Below are positions 7,584-15,703 of a stretch of DNA of 33,886 nucleotides, in pieces. This DNA is from JAFGJQ01 sp964586145 (GTDB lineage Bacteria > Planctomycetota > Phycisphaerae > UBA1845). The stretch covers positions 1-33,886 of the forward strand of contig CAZPHH010000052.1 in NCBI GenBank assembly GCA_964586145.1, in the 5' to 3' direction. Position 1 is the first letter of the stretch, and each line of letters starts with the position of its first letter. The notes beneath the pieces are model-generated. The model had not been told where the DNA came from. It did not search any database and saw nothing but the letters and a program-made list of their open reading frames with translations. A program made the translations under genes and the position numbers.

Positions 7584-10500
7584 ATGCTTTCGAGATTCTT
7601 CCTGGATCGGCCCGTTTTTGCCTGGGTCATCGCCATTGTCATCATGCTGCTTGGCGCGCTGGCCATCTACAACCTGCCCGTCGCCCAGTATCCGAGCATC
7701 GCCCCGCCGTCGATCCGCATCACTGCCTTCTATCCCGGCGCGTCGGCGGAGACGGTGGAGAACAGCGTCACCCAGATCATCGAGCAGAAGATGACCGGGC
7801 TGGACCGGATGATCTACATGTCCGCCACGAGCGACTCGTCCGGCTCGTCGGCCGTCGAGCTCACCTTTGCCCCCGGGACCGATCCGGACCTGGCCTGGGC
7901 CAAGGTGCAGAACAAGCTTCAGCTCGCCATGGCCAGTCTGCCGGAGGTCGTCCAGCGATCGGGCATCAGCGTCGGCAAAGCCACGAGGAACTACCTGCTG
8001 ATCGTGGGCCTGGTTTCCGAAGACCGCAGCATGACCGCCATCGACGTGCGGGACTATGCCCAATCCAGCCTGGAGAAGGTCCTCGCCCGCGTGCCGGGGG
8101 TCGGCGAAGTGGAGGTGTTCGGGTCCCAGTATGCGATGCGGGTCTGGCTGAATCCGGACAAGCTCACCGACTACCACCTGACGGTGGAAGATGTCATTGC
8201 GGCGCTGCGGGCCTACAACGTGGAGGTCTCCGCCGGCCAGTTCGGCGGGCTGCCGGCGGTCGAGGGCCAGCGTCTGAACGCCTCCGTTGTCGTCCAGAAC
8301 CTCCTCCAGACGCCGGAGGAGTTCGCCGCCATTCCTCTGCGCAACAACCCGGACGGCTCGACCGTGCGCGTCAGCGACGTCGGACGGACCGAACTGGGAA
8401 CGGACTTCTACGACATCGACGTCAACTACAACGGCCGACCCGCCGGCGGACTGGCCATCCGGATGGAACCGGGCGCCAACGCGCTGAGCACGGCCAACGC
8501 CGTGAAGTCCAGGCTGGAGGAGATGAGCCGCTACTTCCCGCCGGGGCTGAAGGTCGTTTATCCCTACGACACCACCCCGTTCGTCCGGGTGGCCATTCGC
8601 GAAGCGGTCAAGGCCCTGCTCCAGGCGATCGTGCTGGTGTTTCTGGTCATGTGGCTGTTCATGGGGAACATCCGGGCCACGCTGATTCCCACCATCTCGG
8701 TGCCGGTGGTGCTGTTGGGCACCTGCGCGGCGCTGGGCGTGTTCGGGTACTCCATCAACATGCTGACCATGTTTGCCATGGTGATCGCCATCGGGCTGCT
8801 CGTGGACGACACCATCGTCGTGGTGGAAAACGTGGAGCGGCTGATGAGTGAGGAGGGGCTTTCGCCCAAGGAGGCCACCGCCAAGTCCATGGGGCAGGTC
8901 ACCAGCGCCCTCGTCGGCTTCTGCCTGGTGCTGACGGCCCTGTTCGGCCCCATGGCCTTCTTCGGCGGATCCACGGGGATCATCTACCGCCAGTTCTCCG
9001 TGACCATCATCACGTCCATGGTGCTGTCCCTGGCCATGGCCCTGATCCTGAACCCTGTGATGTGCGCGTCGATCCTCAAGCCGGTGGCCAAGGGACACGA
9101 GGCGGCGGAAGCGGCCGTCTGGTTTCTGCGCCCGTTCTTTCTCGCGTTTGACCGCGTGTTCTATCGGTTCCGAGACGGTTTCGTGCGGGTCATCGGCTAC
9201 GGGCTGGCCCGCAAGCTGCGGCTCACATTCGTGTACCTTCTGATTGTGGGCGGCACGGGGTACCTGTTTCTGCGAATGCCCACGCGATATCTTCCGGACG
9301 AAGACCAGGGAATCCTCATGTGCCAGGTGATGATGCCCACCGGTGCCACGCTGGAGCAGACGCAAGCCGTCGCGGATGAAGTGCGGCGCCACTTCCTGGA
9401 ACAGGAGTCAGAGGCGGTCGACTCCTGCATGACGATTGTCGGCATGGGCTTCTCCGGCCGGGCGCAGAACAACGGCATGGTGTTTGCCAAGCTGAAGGAC
9501 TGGGACCTGCGCGACCGGCCGGACCTGCGGGTCCGGAGGGTTGCAGACCGGGCGATGGCCAGGTTCGCGACGTTCCGAAACGCCAGGGTGTTTGCGTTTC
9601 CGCCGCCCCCCATCATCGAGTTGAGCAATGCGACCGGGTTCGACTTCCAGCTTGTGGACCGCGGCGGCAGCGGTCACGCCGACCTGATGCAGGCCCGCAA
9701 CCAGCTCCTCGGCATGGCAATGCAGGATTCGAGACTCACCGGGGTCCGCCCCAACGGCCTGGAAGACGTGCCCCAGTACCGGGTGGACGTGGACTGGGAG
9801 AAGGCCGGATCGCAGGGCCTGCCCATCCCGTCCATTCACAACACGCTTGTCGCCGCCTTTGGCAGCGCCTATGTCAACGACTTCATCCAGGGCGGCCGGG
9901 TCAAGCGCGTGTACGTCCAGGCGGACGCCCCGTATCGAATGCTTCCCTCGGACCTCGACCGGCTCTACGTTCGCAACACGGCCGGCAAAATGGTCCCCTA
10001 TGCCTCGTTTGCCTCCGGCCGCTGGACGAGCGGCTCGCCCCGACTCGAGCGATACAACGGCTTCCCGTCCCGCAGTATCCTGGGCGAGCCGGCGCCGGGC
10101 CGGAGTTCCGGCGAGGCCATGCAGGCCATGGAGGAGCTGGCGGCCAAGCTGCCGCAGGGGTTCGGCCATGACTGGACGGGGCTCTCCTACCAGGAGCAGA
10201 TGGCCAGCCGGCAGACGGCGCCGCTCTACGTCTTCTCCATCGTGGCTATGTTCCTCTTCCTGGCGGCCCTGTACGGGAAATGGGGCGTGCCGTTCGCCGT
10301 TCTGCTGATCCTGCCGCTGGGGATCATCGGCGGCACCCTGGCCACGAACCTGCGCGACCTGCCCAGCGACGTCTACTTCCAGATCGGAATGCTGAACACG
10401 CTGGGCCTGGCCACCAAGAACGCCATCCTGGTCGTGCAGTTCGCCATGGCCGGGGCCGCGGAGGGACTGGGCCTGGTGGAGGCCGCGCTTCAGGCGGTGA

Positions 10501-10718
10501 AGCTGCGGCTCCGCCCGATCCTCATGACCTCCACGACGACCGGCCTGTCCGTGCTGCCGCTGGCCCTCACGACGGGCGCCGGGGCCGGCGCCATGAATGC
10601 GATCGGCACGGTGGTGCTGGGCGGCATGATCACCGGCACCATCCTGGTGGTGCTGTTCGTGCCGCTGTTCTACGTGATCATCGAGAAGACGTTCGGCCGG
10701 CAGAAGCACGCGGCCTGA
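7584..10718 (+). CDS. RND multidrug efflux inner-membrane transporter, AcrB/MexB (HAE1) family
   Basis: This is a full-length 1044-residue proton-driven transporter with 12 membrane helices and two large periplasmic loops. The proton-relay aspartates are D408 and D409 in GLLVDDTIVVVENVERL, and the relay lysine is K945 in TKNAILVVQFA. The N-terminus MLSRFFLDRPVFAWV is the family standard and follows a GGAGAGAG ribosome-binding site. It completes the operon: outer-membrane channel, adaptor, pump. Related HAE1 pumps export hydrophobic and amphiphilic drugs, dyes and detergents; the actual substrates here are unknown. Expression is probably controlled by the divergent TetR. Confidence 0.96.
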   Translation: MLSRFFLDRPVFAWVIAIVIMLLGALAIYNLPVAQYPSIAPPSIRITAFYPGASAETVENSVTQIIEQKMTGLDRMIYMSATSDSSGSSAVELTFAPGTDPDLAWAKVQNKLQLAMASLPEVVQRSGISVGKATRNYLLIVGLVSEDRSMTAIDVRDYAQSSLEKVLARVPGVGEVEVFGSQYAMRVWLNPDKLTDYHLTVEDVIAALRAYNVEVSAGQFGGLPAVEGQRLNASVVVQNLLQTPEEFAAIPLRNNPDGSTVRVSDVGRTELGTDFYDIDVNYNGRPAGGLAIRMEPGANALSTANAVKSRLEEMSRYFPPGLKVVYPYDTTPFVRVAIREAVKALLQAIVLVFLVMWLFMGNIRATLIPTISVPVVLLGTCAALGVFGYSINMLTMFAMVIAIGLLVDDTIVVVENVERLMSEEGLSPKEATAKSMGQVTSALVGFCLVLTALFGPMAFFGGSTGIIYRQFSVTIITSMVLSLAMALILNPVMCASILKPVAKGHEAAEAAVWFLRPFFLAFDRVFYRFRDGFVRVIGYGLARKLRLTFVYLLIVGGTGYLFLRMPTRYLPDEDQGILMCQVMMPTGATLEQTQAVADEVRRHFLEQESEAVDSCMTIVGMGFSGRAQNNGMVFAKLKDWDLRDRPDLRVRRVADRAMARFATFRNARVFAFPPPPIIELSNATGFDFQLVDRGGSGHADLMQARNQLLGMAMQDSRLTGVRPNGLEDVPQYRVDVDWEKAGSQGLPIPSIHNTLVAAFGSAYVNDFIQGGRVKRVYVQADAPYRMLPSDLDRLYVRNTAGKMVPYASFASGRWTSGSPRLERYNGFPSRSILGEPAPGRSSGEAMQAMEELAAKLPQGFGHDWTGLSYQEQMASRQTAPLYVFSIVAMFLFLAALYGKWGVPFAVLLILPLGIIGGTLATNLRDLPSDVYFQIGMLNTLGLATKNAILVVQFAMAGAAEGLGLVEAALQAVKLRLRPILMTSTTTGLSVLPLALTTGAGAGAMNAIGTVVLGGMITGTILVVLFVPLFYVIIEKTFGRQKHAA

Positions 10719-10737
10719 CGCAGGGGTCGGCGCCGCT

Positions 10738-11292
10738 CTACTGGAGGGAATGGCACTTCAGGCAGTTCGGCGGCGATTCCTGATACGGGGGGTGGTCGGC
10801 CCGCAGCCTGCGGATCGGATCTTCCCCGAAGTGGCACTTGGTGCACGTCACCACGAGGTCGGCCTCCTGGTCGCTGCGCTGGGCTTCGAACACCATGGCG
10901 TACGGGCCAAGCACCATGCGCCCGCTCGTCTGCCCCTCGTCGTACCAAACGGAGCCCGTGATCGTCACACCGTCCGCAGCGCCAACAATGGCGTATTCGT
11001 CACCGGCCTCCGCTTGGGATGAGGTTCGGCGAAAATACACGAGGATTTGCGTGCGCACCGCGCCGTCCTCGCGGATGATCATCGCCCGCCAGCACTCGCA
11101 GCCGCAGCGAGCGAGCATGAACTCCCCGACATCAAGCGCGGGCTCATCCAGGCTCTTCAGTCTGCCGAAATACGGCTGCATGTCCGGAAGCCTCACGTGC
11201 GCCGCCGCCTCGCCGTCCGACGGGGGACTGACGGATCCCGACGAACCACACCCCGCCACGATGACCAAACCGATTGTCCAAACGTGTCTCAT
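10738..11292 (-). CDS. Putative diheme cytochrome c-type lipoprotein
   Basis: This is a 184-residue predicted lipoprotein. It has a short N-terminal hydrophobic stretch and a lipobox V-A-G-C with C15. Two c-type heme motifs, CTKCH (150-154) and CLKCH (177-181), lie close together at the very C-terminus. A Cys cluster, C63, C65 and C67 in RCGCECW, is extra. The central region looks like beta strands and has no match I recognise. ATG 11292 follows GGGGAG at nine bases. It converges on the RND transporter with a 19-base gap and is probably transcribed alone. An electron-transfer or sensing role in the cell envelope is inference. Confidence 0.7.
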   Translation of the reverse strand: MRHVWTIGLVIVAGCGSSGSVSPPSDGEAAAHVRLPDMQPYFGRLKSLDEPALDVGEFMLARCGCECWRAMIIREDGAVRTQILVYFRRTSSQAEAGDEYAIVGAADGVTITGSVWYDEGQTSGRMVLGPYAMVFEAQRSDQEADLVVTCTKCHFGEDPIRRLRADHPPYQESPPNCLKCHSLQ

Positions 11293-11680
11293 GATATCGA
11301 TCTCCCCGCGGGTGTTGCCCTGGAGCGGAGTCCGGCGGACAGCCCGCGTTCTCCAACGTCCCGTACGGGCAGAGCGGCCGTCACCGTCTGGTCAGCGCAG
11401 GAACCGGAAGTCCGGCCTCCTGATGGATATCGATCCGGACGGTTCGGTTCCTTGAGCGCCCGATCCTGGGTTGATTACCCCATGGGCACTCTGCCCAGCG
11501 CTCTCCGTCCGGCGACAACCTCGTCGCCCCGACCCCCTTGCCGCCGGGAGCTGGCCCGCCGGCGTCACGAGAACGGGCGCTCGTTCCGGCCACCGGTACG
11601 GAATCACTCCGGCGAATCTCGACACTGAGCCGATGAATACCATGGCCGCCTGGAAGCCGGGCCGCCAGGAGAAGCACATC
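11293..11680. other. Intergenic region between two divergent lipoprotein genes
   Basis: I see no convincing gene in this 388-base gap. It should hold two divergent promoters, but I could not pick hexamers with confidence. A perfect 10-bp palindrome, CCCGTACGGG, lies at 11360-11369 and might be a small operator. Confidence 0.4.
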
Positions 11681-12073
11681 ATGAGGCGCTGGATGCGTCG
11701 GAGCCTGGTCGGTTTGGGCTGGGCGCTGGTGGCGGCGTTACCGGTGGGTTGCGGCGTCAGTGCTGGCGGCGGCCCATTGGCCGGGTGCGGCACGTGACCG
11801 TTTTCCGATGGTGCTGCAGGTGGCAGCCGCGGAAATGACGATTGCGTGGACCTGATGCGCGACCGCGATGCCGCGCTGGCCCAACTCGTCGACGAGACGG
11901 AATCGGCGGAGGACTGGCCCCAGCACGAAGCATATTGCCAGTATGTCCACGCAACCCTGACCTGGTTTGACCGGGGCTGCTGCGAAGAGGTGGATGTCGA
12001 ACAGAGCGTGCCGTGCGACGACGCCGAGCTGGACTACCAAAGCATCGAAGCTTCCGAATGCGGCACGCCCTGA
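11681..12073 (+). pseudogene. Small Cys-rich lipoprotein gene interrupted by an in-frame TGA
   Basis: ATG 11681 has AGGAG nine bases upstream and opens a lipoprotein signal (MRRWMRRSLVGLGW, then LPVGC). After 38 codons there is a TGA at 11795-11797. The same frame then continues open to 12073 for 92 more codons with a coherent acidic composition and six cysteines (for example AYCQY, RGCCEEV, VPCDD, SECGTP). Because frame is kept, a single base change, rather than an insertion or deletion, explains the break. A downstream GTG at 11846 could restart translation, but the product would lack the export signal. I do not recognise the family. A sequencing or assembly error is possible. Confidence 0.5.
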
Positions 12074-12113
12074 CACACTGCAACGGGATGCGTGTCGTAC
12101 CTGTGAACCCTCA

Positions 12114-12137
12114 CGCCGGTCGAGACCCCGACCGGCG
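12114..12137. terminator. Stem-loop between convergent genes
   Basis: CGCCGGTCG (12114-12122) pairs perfectly with CGACCGGCG (12129-12137) across a 6-base loop. It lies between the end of the broken lipoprotein gene and the end of the DUF5989 gene, so it can serve both directions. There is no T-run, so it may only support Rho-dependent ending or protect 3' ends. Confidence 0.45.
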
Positions 12138-12148
12138 CCACCCGCCGC

Positions 12149-12307
12149 TCAGAACAGGGGGTACACAAACGGGGCCAGCGGCGACGAGCCGGCAAAGACG
12201 ATCAGCGCGCCGACCAGCAGCAGCACCAGCACCAGCGGGATCATCCACCACTTCTTCTCGTGCCGGATGAACGCCAGAAACTCTCGTACCAATGACTGCC
12301 TGGCCAT
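12149..12307 (-). CDS. DUF5989 / SxtK-like small membrane protein
   Basis: This 52-residue protein starts MARQSLVREFLAFIRHEKKWW and has one transmembrane helix (about residues 22-40, Leu/Val-rich). It ends SSPLAPFVYPLF, which is the pattern of DUF5989: an amphipathic basic N-terminus, a KKWW-type turn, one helix, and a terminal P-F-x-Y-x-L-F. The gene lies 30 bases downstream of the carbamoyltransferase and is read in the same direction. Small proteins of this kind are repeatedly found next to NodU-type carbamoyltransferases; in the cyanobacterial saxitoxin cluster the equivalent neighbour is SxtK. Its role is unknown; a membrane anchor or partner for the enzyme is a guess. Confidence 0.85.
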   Translation of the reverse strand: MARQSLVREFLAFIRHEKKWWMIPLVLVLLLVGALIVFAGSSPLAPFVYPLF

Positions 12308-12337
12308 GTCCGTCTTCACTCCGCCCGTCGGGCGATC

Positions 12338-14104
12338 TCATTCCGTCAGAACACCGGCCTCCAGAGCCACGCTCCGCTTCAGGCCCGCGTCGTAGTCTAC
12401 CTGGTCCGGCTTGGCCGACACCACGCAGTTGCCCATCACCAGCACGTCGACACCGGTGTTCAGGAACGTGCGGATCGCATCCTGCGGTGTGCAGACGATC
12501 GGCTCGCCCCGGACGTTGAACGACGTGTTCAGCACCAGCGGCGTGCCCGTCATTCTACCGAACGCGCGGATCAGCCGGTAGAACCGGCCGTTGTCCGTCT
12601 CCGTCACCGTCTGGACCCGCCCGGTCCCGTCCTGGTGCGTGATGGCCGGCACTTCCGCCCGCTTGTCCGGCCGGACCTTCGGCACCAGCAGCATAAACGG
12701 TGCGTCCATGCCGGCCGGCATCTCGAAGTATTCATGCGCCCGCTCCTTCAGCACGCTGGGCGCAAACGGCCGGAACGGCTCGCGGAACTTCACCTTGGCG
12801 TTGATGATTTCCTTCATCTTCGGGTTGCGGGCGTCGGCCAGCAGGGATCGCGCTCCCAGGGCCCGCGGCCCGAACTCCAGCCGACCCTGAAACCAGCCCA
12901 CCACTTTTCCCTCGGCGATCAGCCGGGCCGTTGCGGTCAGCAGGTCTTCCTCCCGGTCGTACGGCTCATACGCAAGGTCTGCCGCCTTCAACGCGGCCTC
13001 TACCTGCTCGTCGCGGAAGCCCGGACCCCAGTACGCATGCTTCATCACGAACGTCCGCGGGTTCTTCAGCACCGAGTTGTACAGGTAAAACGCGGCGCCC
13101 ACCGCCCCGCCGGAGTCACCCGCCGCCGGCTGGATGAAGATCCGCCGGAAACCCGATTCCTGCAGCATCCGCCAGTTCGCCACGCAGTTCAGCCCGACGC
13201 CCCCGGCCACGCACAGGGTCTCCATTCCCGTCTGCCGATGCACGTGCGTGGCCATCTTGACCATGAGCTCTTCCACGATCTTCTGGCCGGAGTGGGCGAT
13301 GTCTTCGTGAAACGGCTCCAGCGGACCTTCCGGCCGGCGGGCCGGTCGCCCGAACAGCGCTTCCCATCGGCGGTTGATCATCCGCCGCGTGGAATAGGTG
13401 TGGGCGAAGTACTTCATGTTCAACCGGAAGCTGCCGTCGTCCCGGATGTCCACCGCTTCGCGGAACCGGTCCACGTACGTCGGCTTGCCGTACGGGGCCA
13501 GGCCCATCACCTTCCATTCCGCGTCGTTCACCCGGAAGCCCAGGTACGCGGTGATGGCGCTGAACAGCAGACCCACGGAATGGGGAAAGCGAATCTCCTT
13601 GAGGATCTCCATTTCCGTGCCCCGGCCGACGCCCCAGCTTGTGGTGGTCCATTCGCCCACGCCGTCGGCCGTGATGATGGCGGACTCGTCAAACCCCGAC
13701 ACCAGAAACGCGCTGGCCGCGTGGGCCAGGTGGTGCTGGCAATAGTAGATGTCCTTGTCCGTCCCCAGCCGCTCCTGAATCGCGGCCCCGGCCCGCAGCT
13801 TGGTCTCCAGCCAGACCGGCATGGAGCGCACCCAGCTCCAGTACGTCCGCGGCCAGTCGGCCAGAATGGTCTCCAGGATGCGGGAGAACTTGACCAGCGG
13901 CTTCTCGTAGAACCCGATGTAGTCCACCTCGTCGATGGTGATGCCCGCTTCGTCCAGGCAGTACTTCACGGCCAGCGTGGGGAAGTCGCTGTAATGCTTG
14001 CGGCGGTTGAATCGCTCCTCCTCCGCCGCGGCGACGAGCTGCCCGTCGCGCACCAGGGCTGCGCCCGCATCGTGGTAGTAGCAGGAGATGCCCAGCACGT
14101 ACAC
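12338..14104 (-). CDS. NodU/TobZ/SxtI-type O-carbamoyltransferase
   Basis: This 588-residue enzyme transfers a carbamoyl group from carbamoyl phosphate, through carbamoyladenylate, to a hydroxyl group of a small molecule. The N-terminal Kae1-like domain shows the metal-binding residues H11 (YYHDAG) and H124/H128 (HHLAH). ADGVGEWTTT follows at 146-155. The C-terminal YrdC-like domain has GWFQGRLEFGPRALGARS and PFRPFAPSV. Length is normal. The start is GTG 14104, preceded by AAGGA at eight bases. It is the middle gene of a three-gene leftward cassette, between the SxtJ-like gene (32-base gap) and the DUF5989 gene. The acceptor is unknown: no biosynthetic cluster, nodulation or glycosylation genes lie nearby. 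Confidence 0.93.
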   Translation of the reverse strand: MYVLGISCYYHDAGAALVRDGQLVAAAEEERFNRRKHYSDFPTLAVKYCLDEAGITIDEVDYIGFYEKPLVKFSRILETILADWPRTYWSWVRSMPVWLETKLRAGAAIQERLGTDKDIYYCQHHLAHAASAFLVSGFDESAIITADGVGEWTTTSWGVGRGTEMEILKEIRFPHSVGLLFSAITAYLGFRVNDAEWKVMGLAPYGKPTYVDRFREAVDIRDDGSFRLNMKYFAHTYSTRRMINRRWEALFGRPARRPEGPLEPFHEDIAHSGQKIVEELMVKMATHVHRQTGMETLCVAGGVGLNCVANWRMLQESGFRRIFIQPAAGDSGGAVGAAFYLYNSVLKNPRTFVMKHAYWGPGFRDEQVEAALKAADLAYEPYDREEDLLTATARLIAEGKVVGWFQGRLEFGPRALGARSLLADARNPKMKEIINAKVKFREPFRPFAPSVLKERAHEYFEMPAGMDAPFMLLVPKVRPDKRAEVPAITHQDGTGRVQTVTETDNGRFYRLIRAFGRMTGTPLVLNTSFNVRGEPIVCTPQDAIRTFLNTGVDVLVMGNCVVSAKPDQVDYDAGLKRSVALEAGVLTE

Positions 14105-14136
14105 GCAGCAGGTCCTTTCCGTTGTCGCACAAACCG

Positions 14137-14589
14137 TCAGAACGGGCGGATGGTGCGTTCCAGCGTCGATTCGTGATGGCGGTGATCTTCCCAGTAGCTC
14201 TCACCCGGCGGCTTGCGCTTCAACCGCAGGGGATCGGCAAACCGGATCAGCGAGAACACCGGCAGCAGCACCACGAACAGAATCGACAGCACGATCGTTG
14301 TGACCACGGTGCCGATGCACACCGCCCCGGTCATCCAGCCGACGTACACCCTCCGCGCGGCCGCCGGGGCCATTCCGCAGACCAGCAGCATCGCCAGCCC
14401 CAGGCCCCACAGGAGCAGCGCCGCGACCTGTTTGCCCGCACCGGTCCAGCCCCAGGCCGCCGGTCGCCACGCCCCTTCGGGCTTGACGGCCAGGTACCAG
14501 AGCAGGGCCCCCAGCACGGCGAACCCACCGAGGGTGGCCCAGCCGAAGCGGCGCAGTTCCGAGATGGTCGGATTCCGGTTGACGTTCAT
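14137..14589 (-). CDS. SxtJ-family membrane protein
   Basis: This 150-residue protein has about three to four membrane helices (about 15-34, 53-73 and a long 84-117) followed by a polar tail with DPLRLKRKPPGESYW. The helix plan plus a C-terminal DPL...SYW segment is what I recognise as SxtJ. The frame extends upstream, but ATG 14589 begins the first hydrophilic-then-helix segment typical of the family. No Shine-Dalgarno sequence is visible; a hairpin sits in that place. First gene of the carbamoyltransferase cassette. In the saxitoxin cluster SxtJ is a neighbour of the carbamoyltransferase SxtI and has no proven function. Confidence 0.8.
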   Translation of the reverse strand: MNVNRNPTISELRRFGWATLGGFAVLGALLWYLAVKPEGAWRPAAWGWTGAGKQVAALLLWGLGLAMLLVCGMAPAAARRVYVGWMTGAVCIGTVVTTIVLSILFVVLLPVFSLIRFADPLRLKRKPPGESYWEDHRHHESTLERTIRPF

Positions 14590-14597
14590 ACGTAAGC

Positions 14598-14614
14598 CGG
14601 CGGGACACCCGCCG
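14598..14614 (-). promoter_or_regulatory. Hairpin at the ribosome-binding position of the SxtJ-like gene
   Basis: CGGCGGG and CCCGCCG form a perfect 7-bp stem with a 3-base loop, ending eight bases before the ATG at 14589. It occupies the place where a Shine-Dalgarno sequence would be, and none is seen, so initiation of the cassette may be weak or controlled by this structure. Confidence 0.45.
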
Positions 14615-14622
14615 AATCCGTT

Positions 14623-14653
14623 ATTATCGGCACCTGGACCGGTGGACCCCCAA
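14623..14653 (-). promoter_or_regulatory. Possible promoter of the carbamoyltransferase cassette
   Basis: On the minus strand GATAAT (plus 14623-14628), a five-of-six -10 match, lies 19 bases after TTGGGG (plus 14648-14653), a weak -35. The spacing is longer than ideal. The -10 is about 35 bases upstream of the SxtJ-like ATG. Confidence 0.3.
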
Positions 14654-14841
14654 CCCCATTCGGGGATGGCGGCATGATAGTCGGCACAGGGGGAGCGTTC
14701 AAACGAGGAGGCCGCGCGGTGACCGTCCCGGCAGGGGGACTCTCGCGCGAACGCGGCCCGAACCAGCCGTGGCGAACGATTGACGGGGGCGGGCGGCGGT
14801 TTCATGATTGGCGGGTCGGGCCACCGCGGGAGCTTGTCGTC

Positions 14842-15657
14842 ATGCAATGCTGGAACTGCAATGCGGAGAACGAGGAAGGGTACGCCGCGTGCTGGTTCTG
14901 CAAGGAGCCGTCGCGCCCGACCGCGGATCCTCCGGGCGGATTGGAAAACCGCCCTGCGGATGACGACCCTCACTCCGCGCGTCACGTCGTGCTCCGGACC
15001 GAGACGGTGGAGCGGCATTCGGCCCGGTCACCGGAAGATCTGCCGCCGGAAATCCGCGAGCGCATTCGGCAGATGCAGACCGACTCGTCCGCGGGGAGGA
15101 CCCAGCGAAGGTACACCTTTCGCGGCCCGGACGGCCGCCCCCAGACGTACGCCTCGCTGGACGAGATGCCGCCGGACGTGCGCGCCATGTTCGAACGGGG
15201 GCCGGTCGCTCGCGGTCCCGGAACGCACGCTTCACGCCGGATGGAAAGAACGAATCGGGTGCCTCCGTTCGGCGCGTCCGCCGTGCCGGACGACGACGCG
15301 TCGTTCGCCTCCTCCCCGGGAAACACGTTCGCGTTCTGGGCCGGCGGCGTGCTGGCGGCCGGGCTTCTGATCGGACTCGGACTCGCGGGATTGATCTCAC
15401 TGCCGATTGCCGGCACGGCCGACGCATCGCCGGGTCTTCTGGGCGTACCCCTTTCGGGTGCCGCTCGGGGGGTGGTCGGCGCCGGTTGCCTCCTCATCGG
15501 CGGGCTCTTGCACGTGTGCCTGTTCTGGGTGAATCCGGCCCGGCGTCACCGCCGAATCCACGGCTTCCGACTTCTCCTGACGTGCGTCCTCGCGGCGTTC
15601 CTGCTGGGCAACCTGCACCTGTTGACCGCGCTGTTCGGAGCGTACCGAATCGATTGA
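14842..15657 (+). CDS. Zinc-ribbon membrane protein with repeated PPE/D-x-R motif
   Basis: This 271-residue protein begins with a zinc ribbon formed by C3, C6 (CWNC) and C17, C20 (CWFC). A long polar segment follows, and then three membrane helices at about 164-190, 207-230 and 243-266. The polar segment holds two similar short motifs, DLPPEIRERIRQ (about 66-77) and DEMPPDVRAMFE (107-118), the second preceded by a glycine-turn strand pair. ATG 14842 has GGGAG nine bases upstream; the open frame from 14674 adds a low-complexity stretch and looks untranslated. It is divergent from the carbamoyltransferase cassette and converges on the Ntn hydrolase gene. Function unknown. Confidence 0.7.
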   Translation: MQCWNCNAENEEGYAACWFCKEPSRPTADPPGGLENRPADDDPHSARHVVLRTETVERHSARSPEDLPPEIRERIRQMQTDSSAGRTQRRYTFRGPDGRPQTYASLDEMPPDVRAMFERGPVARGPGTHASRRMERTNRVPPFGASAVPDDDASFASSPGNTFAFWAGGVLAAGLLIGLGLAGLISLPIAGTADASPGLLGVPLSGAARGVVGAGCLLIGGLLHVCLFWVNPARRHRRIHGFRLLLTCVLAAFLLGNLHLLTALFGAYRID

Positions 15658-15703
15658 TGATTGCCTGCTATCGGGGCGCTCTGTCGCGACCTGCCGGTGC
15701 CGC

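Noticed and set aside
7578..9392. Long open frame of 604 codons on the minus strand, antisense to the RND transporter
   Set aside because: It mirrors the third-position GC bias of the real gene; its protein is His/Gly/Gln-rich with no domain and no ribosome site. Same reasoning rejects the frames at 9408-10709 (-), 19592-21322 (+), 23576-25252 (+) and 31641-33410 (+).
11047..11628. Plus-strand frame of 193 codons across the lipoprotein gene and the intergenic gap
   Set aside because: Arg/Pro-rich, no start signal, and half of it is antisense to the CxxCH lipoprotein gene.
11795..11797. TGA as a selenocysteine codon or as a recoded tryptophan
   Set aside because: TGA ends many other genes here, no SECIS-like structure is obvious right after it, and the context does not align with a known selenoprotein.
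12149..14589. Carbamoyltransferase cassette as part of a saxitoxin or antibiotic cluster
   Set aside because: No PKS, NRPS, amidinotransferase, sulfotransferase or glycosyltransferase genes are present in the window; only the three-gene unit is supported.
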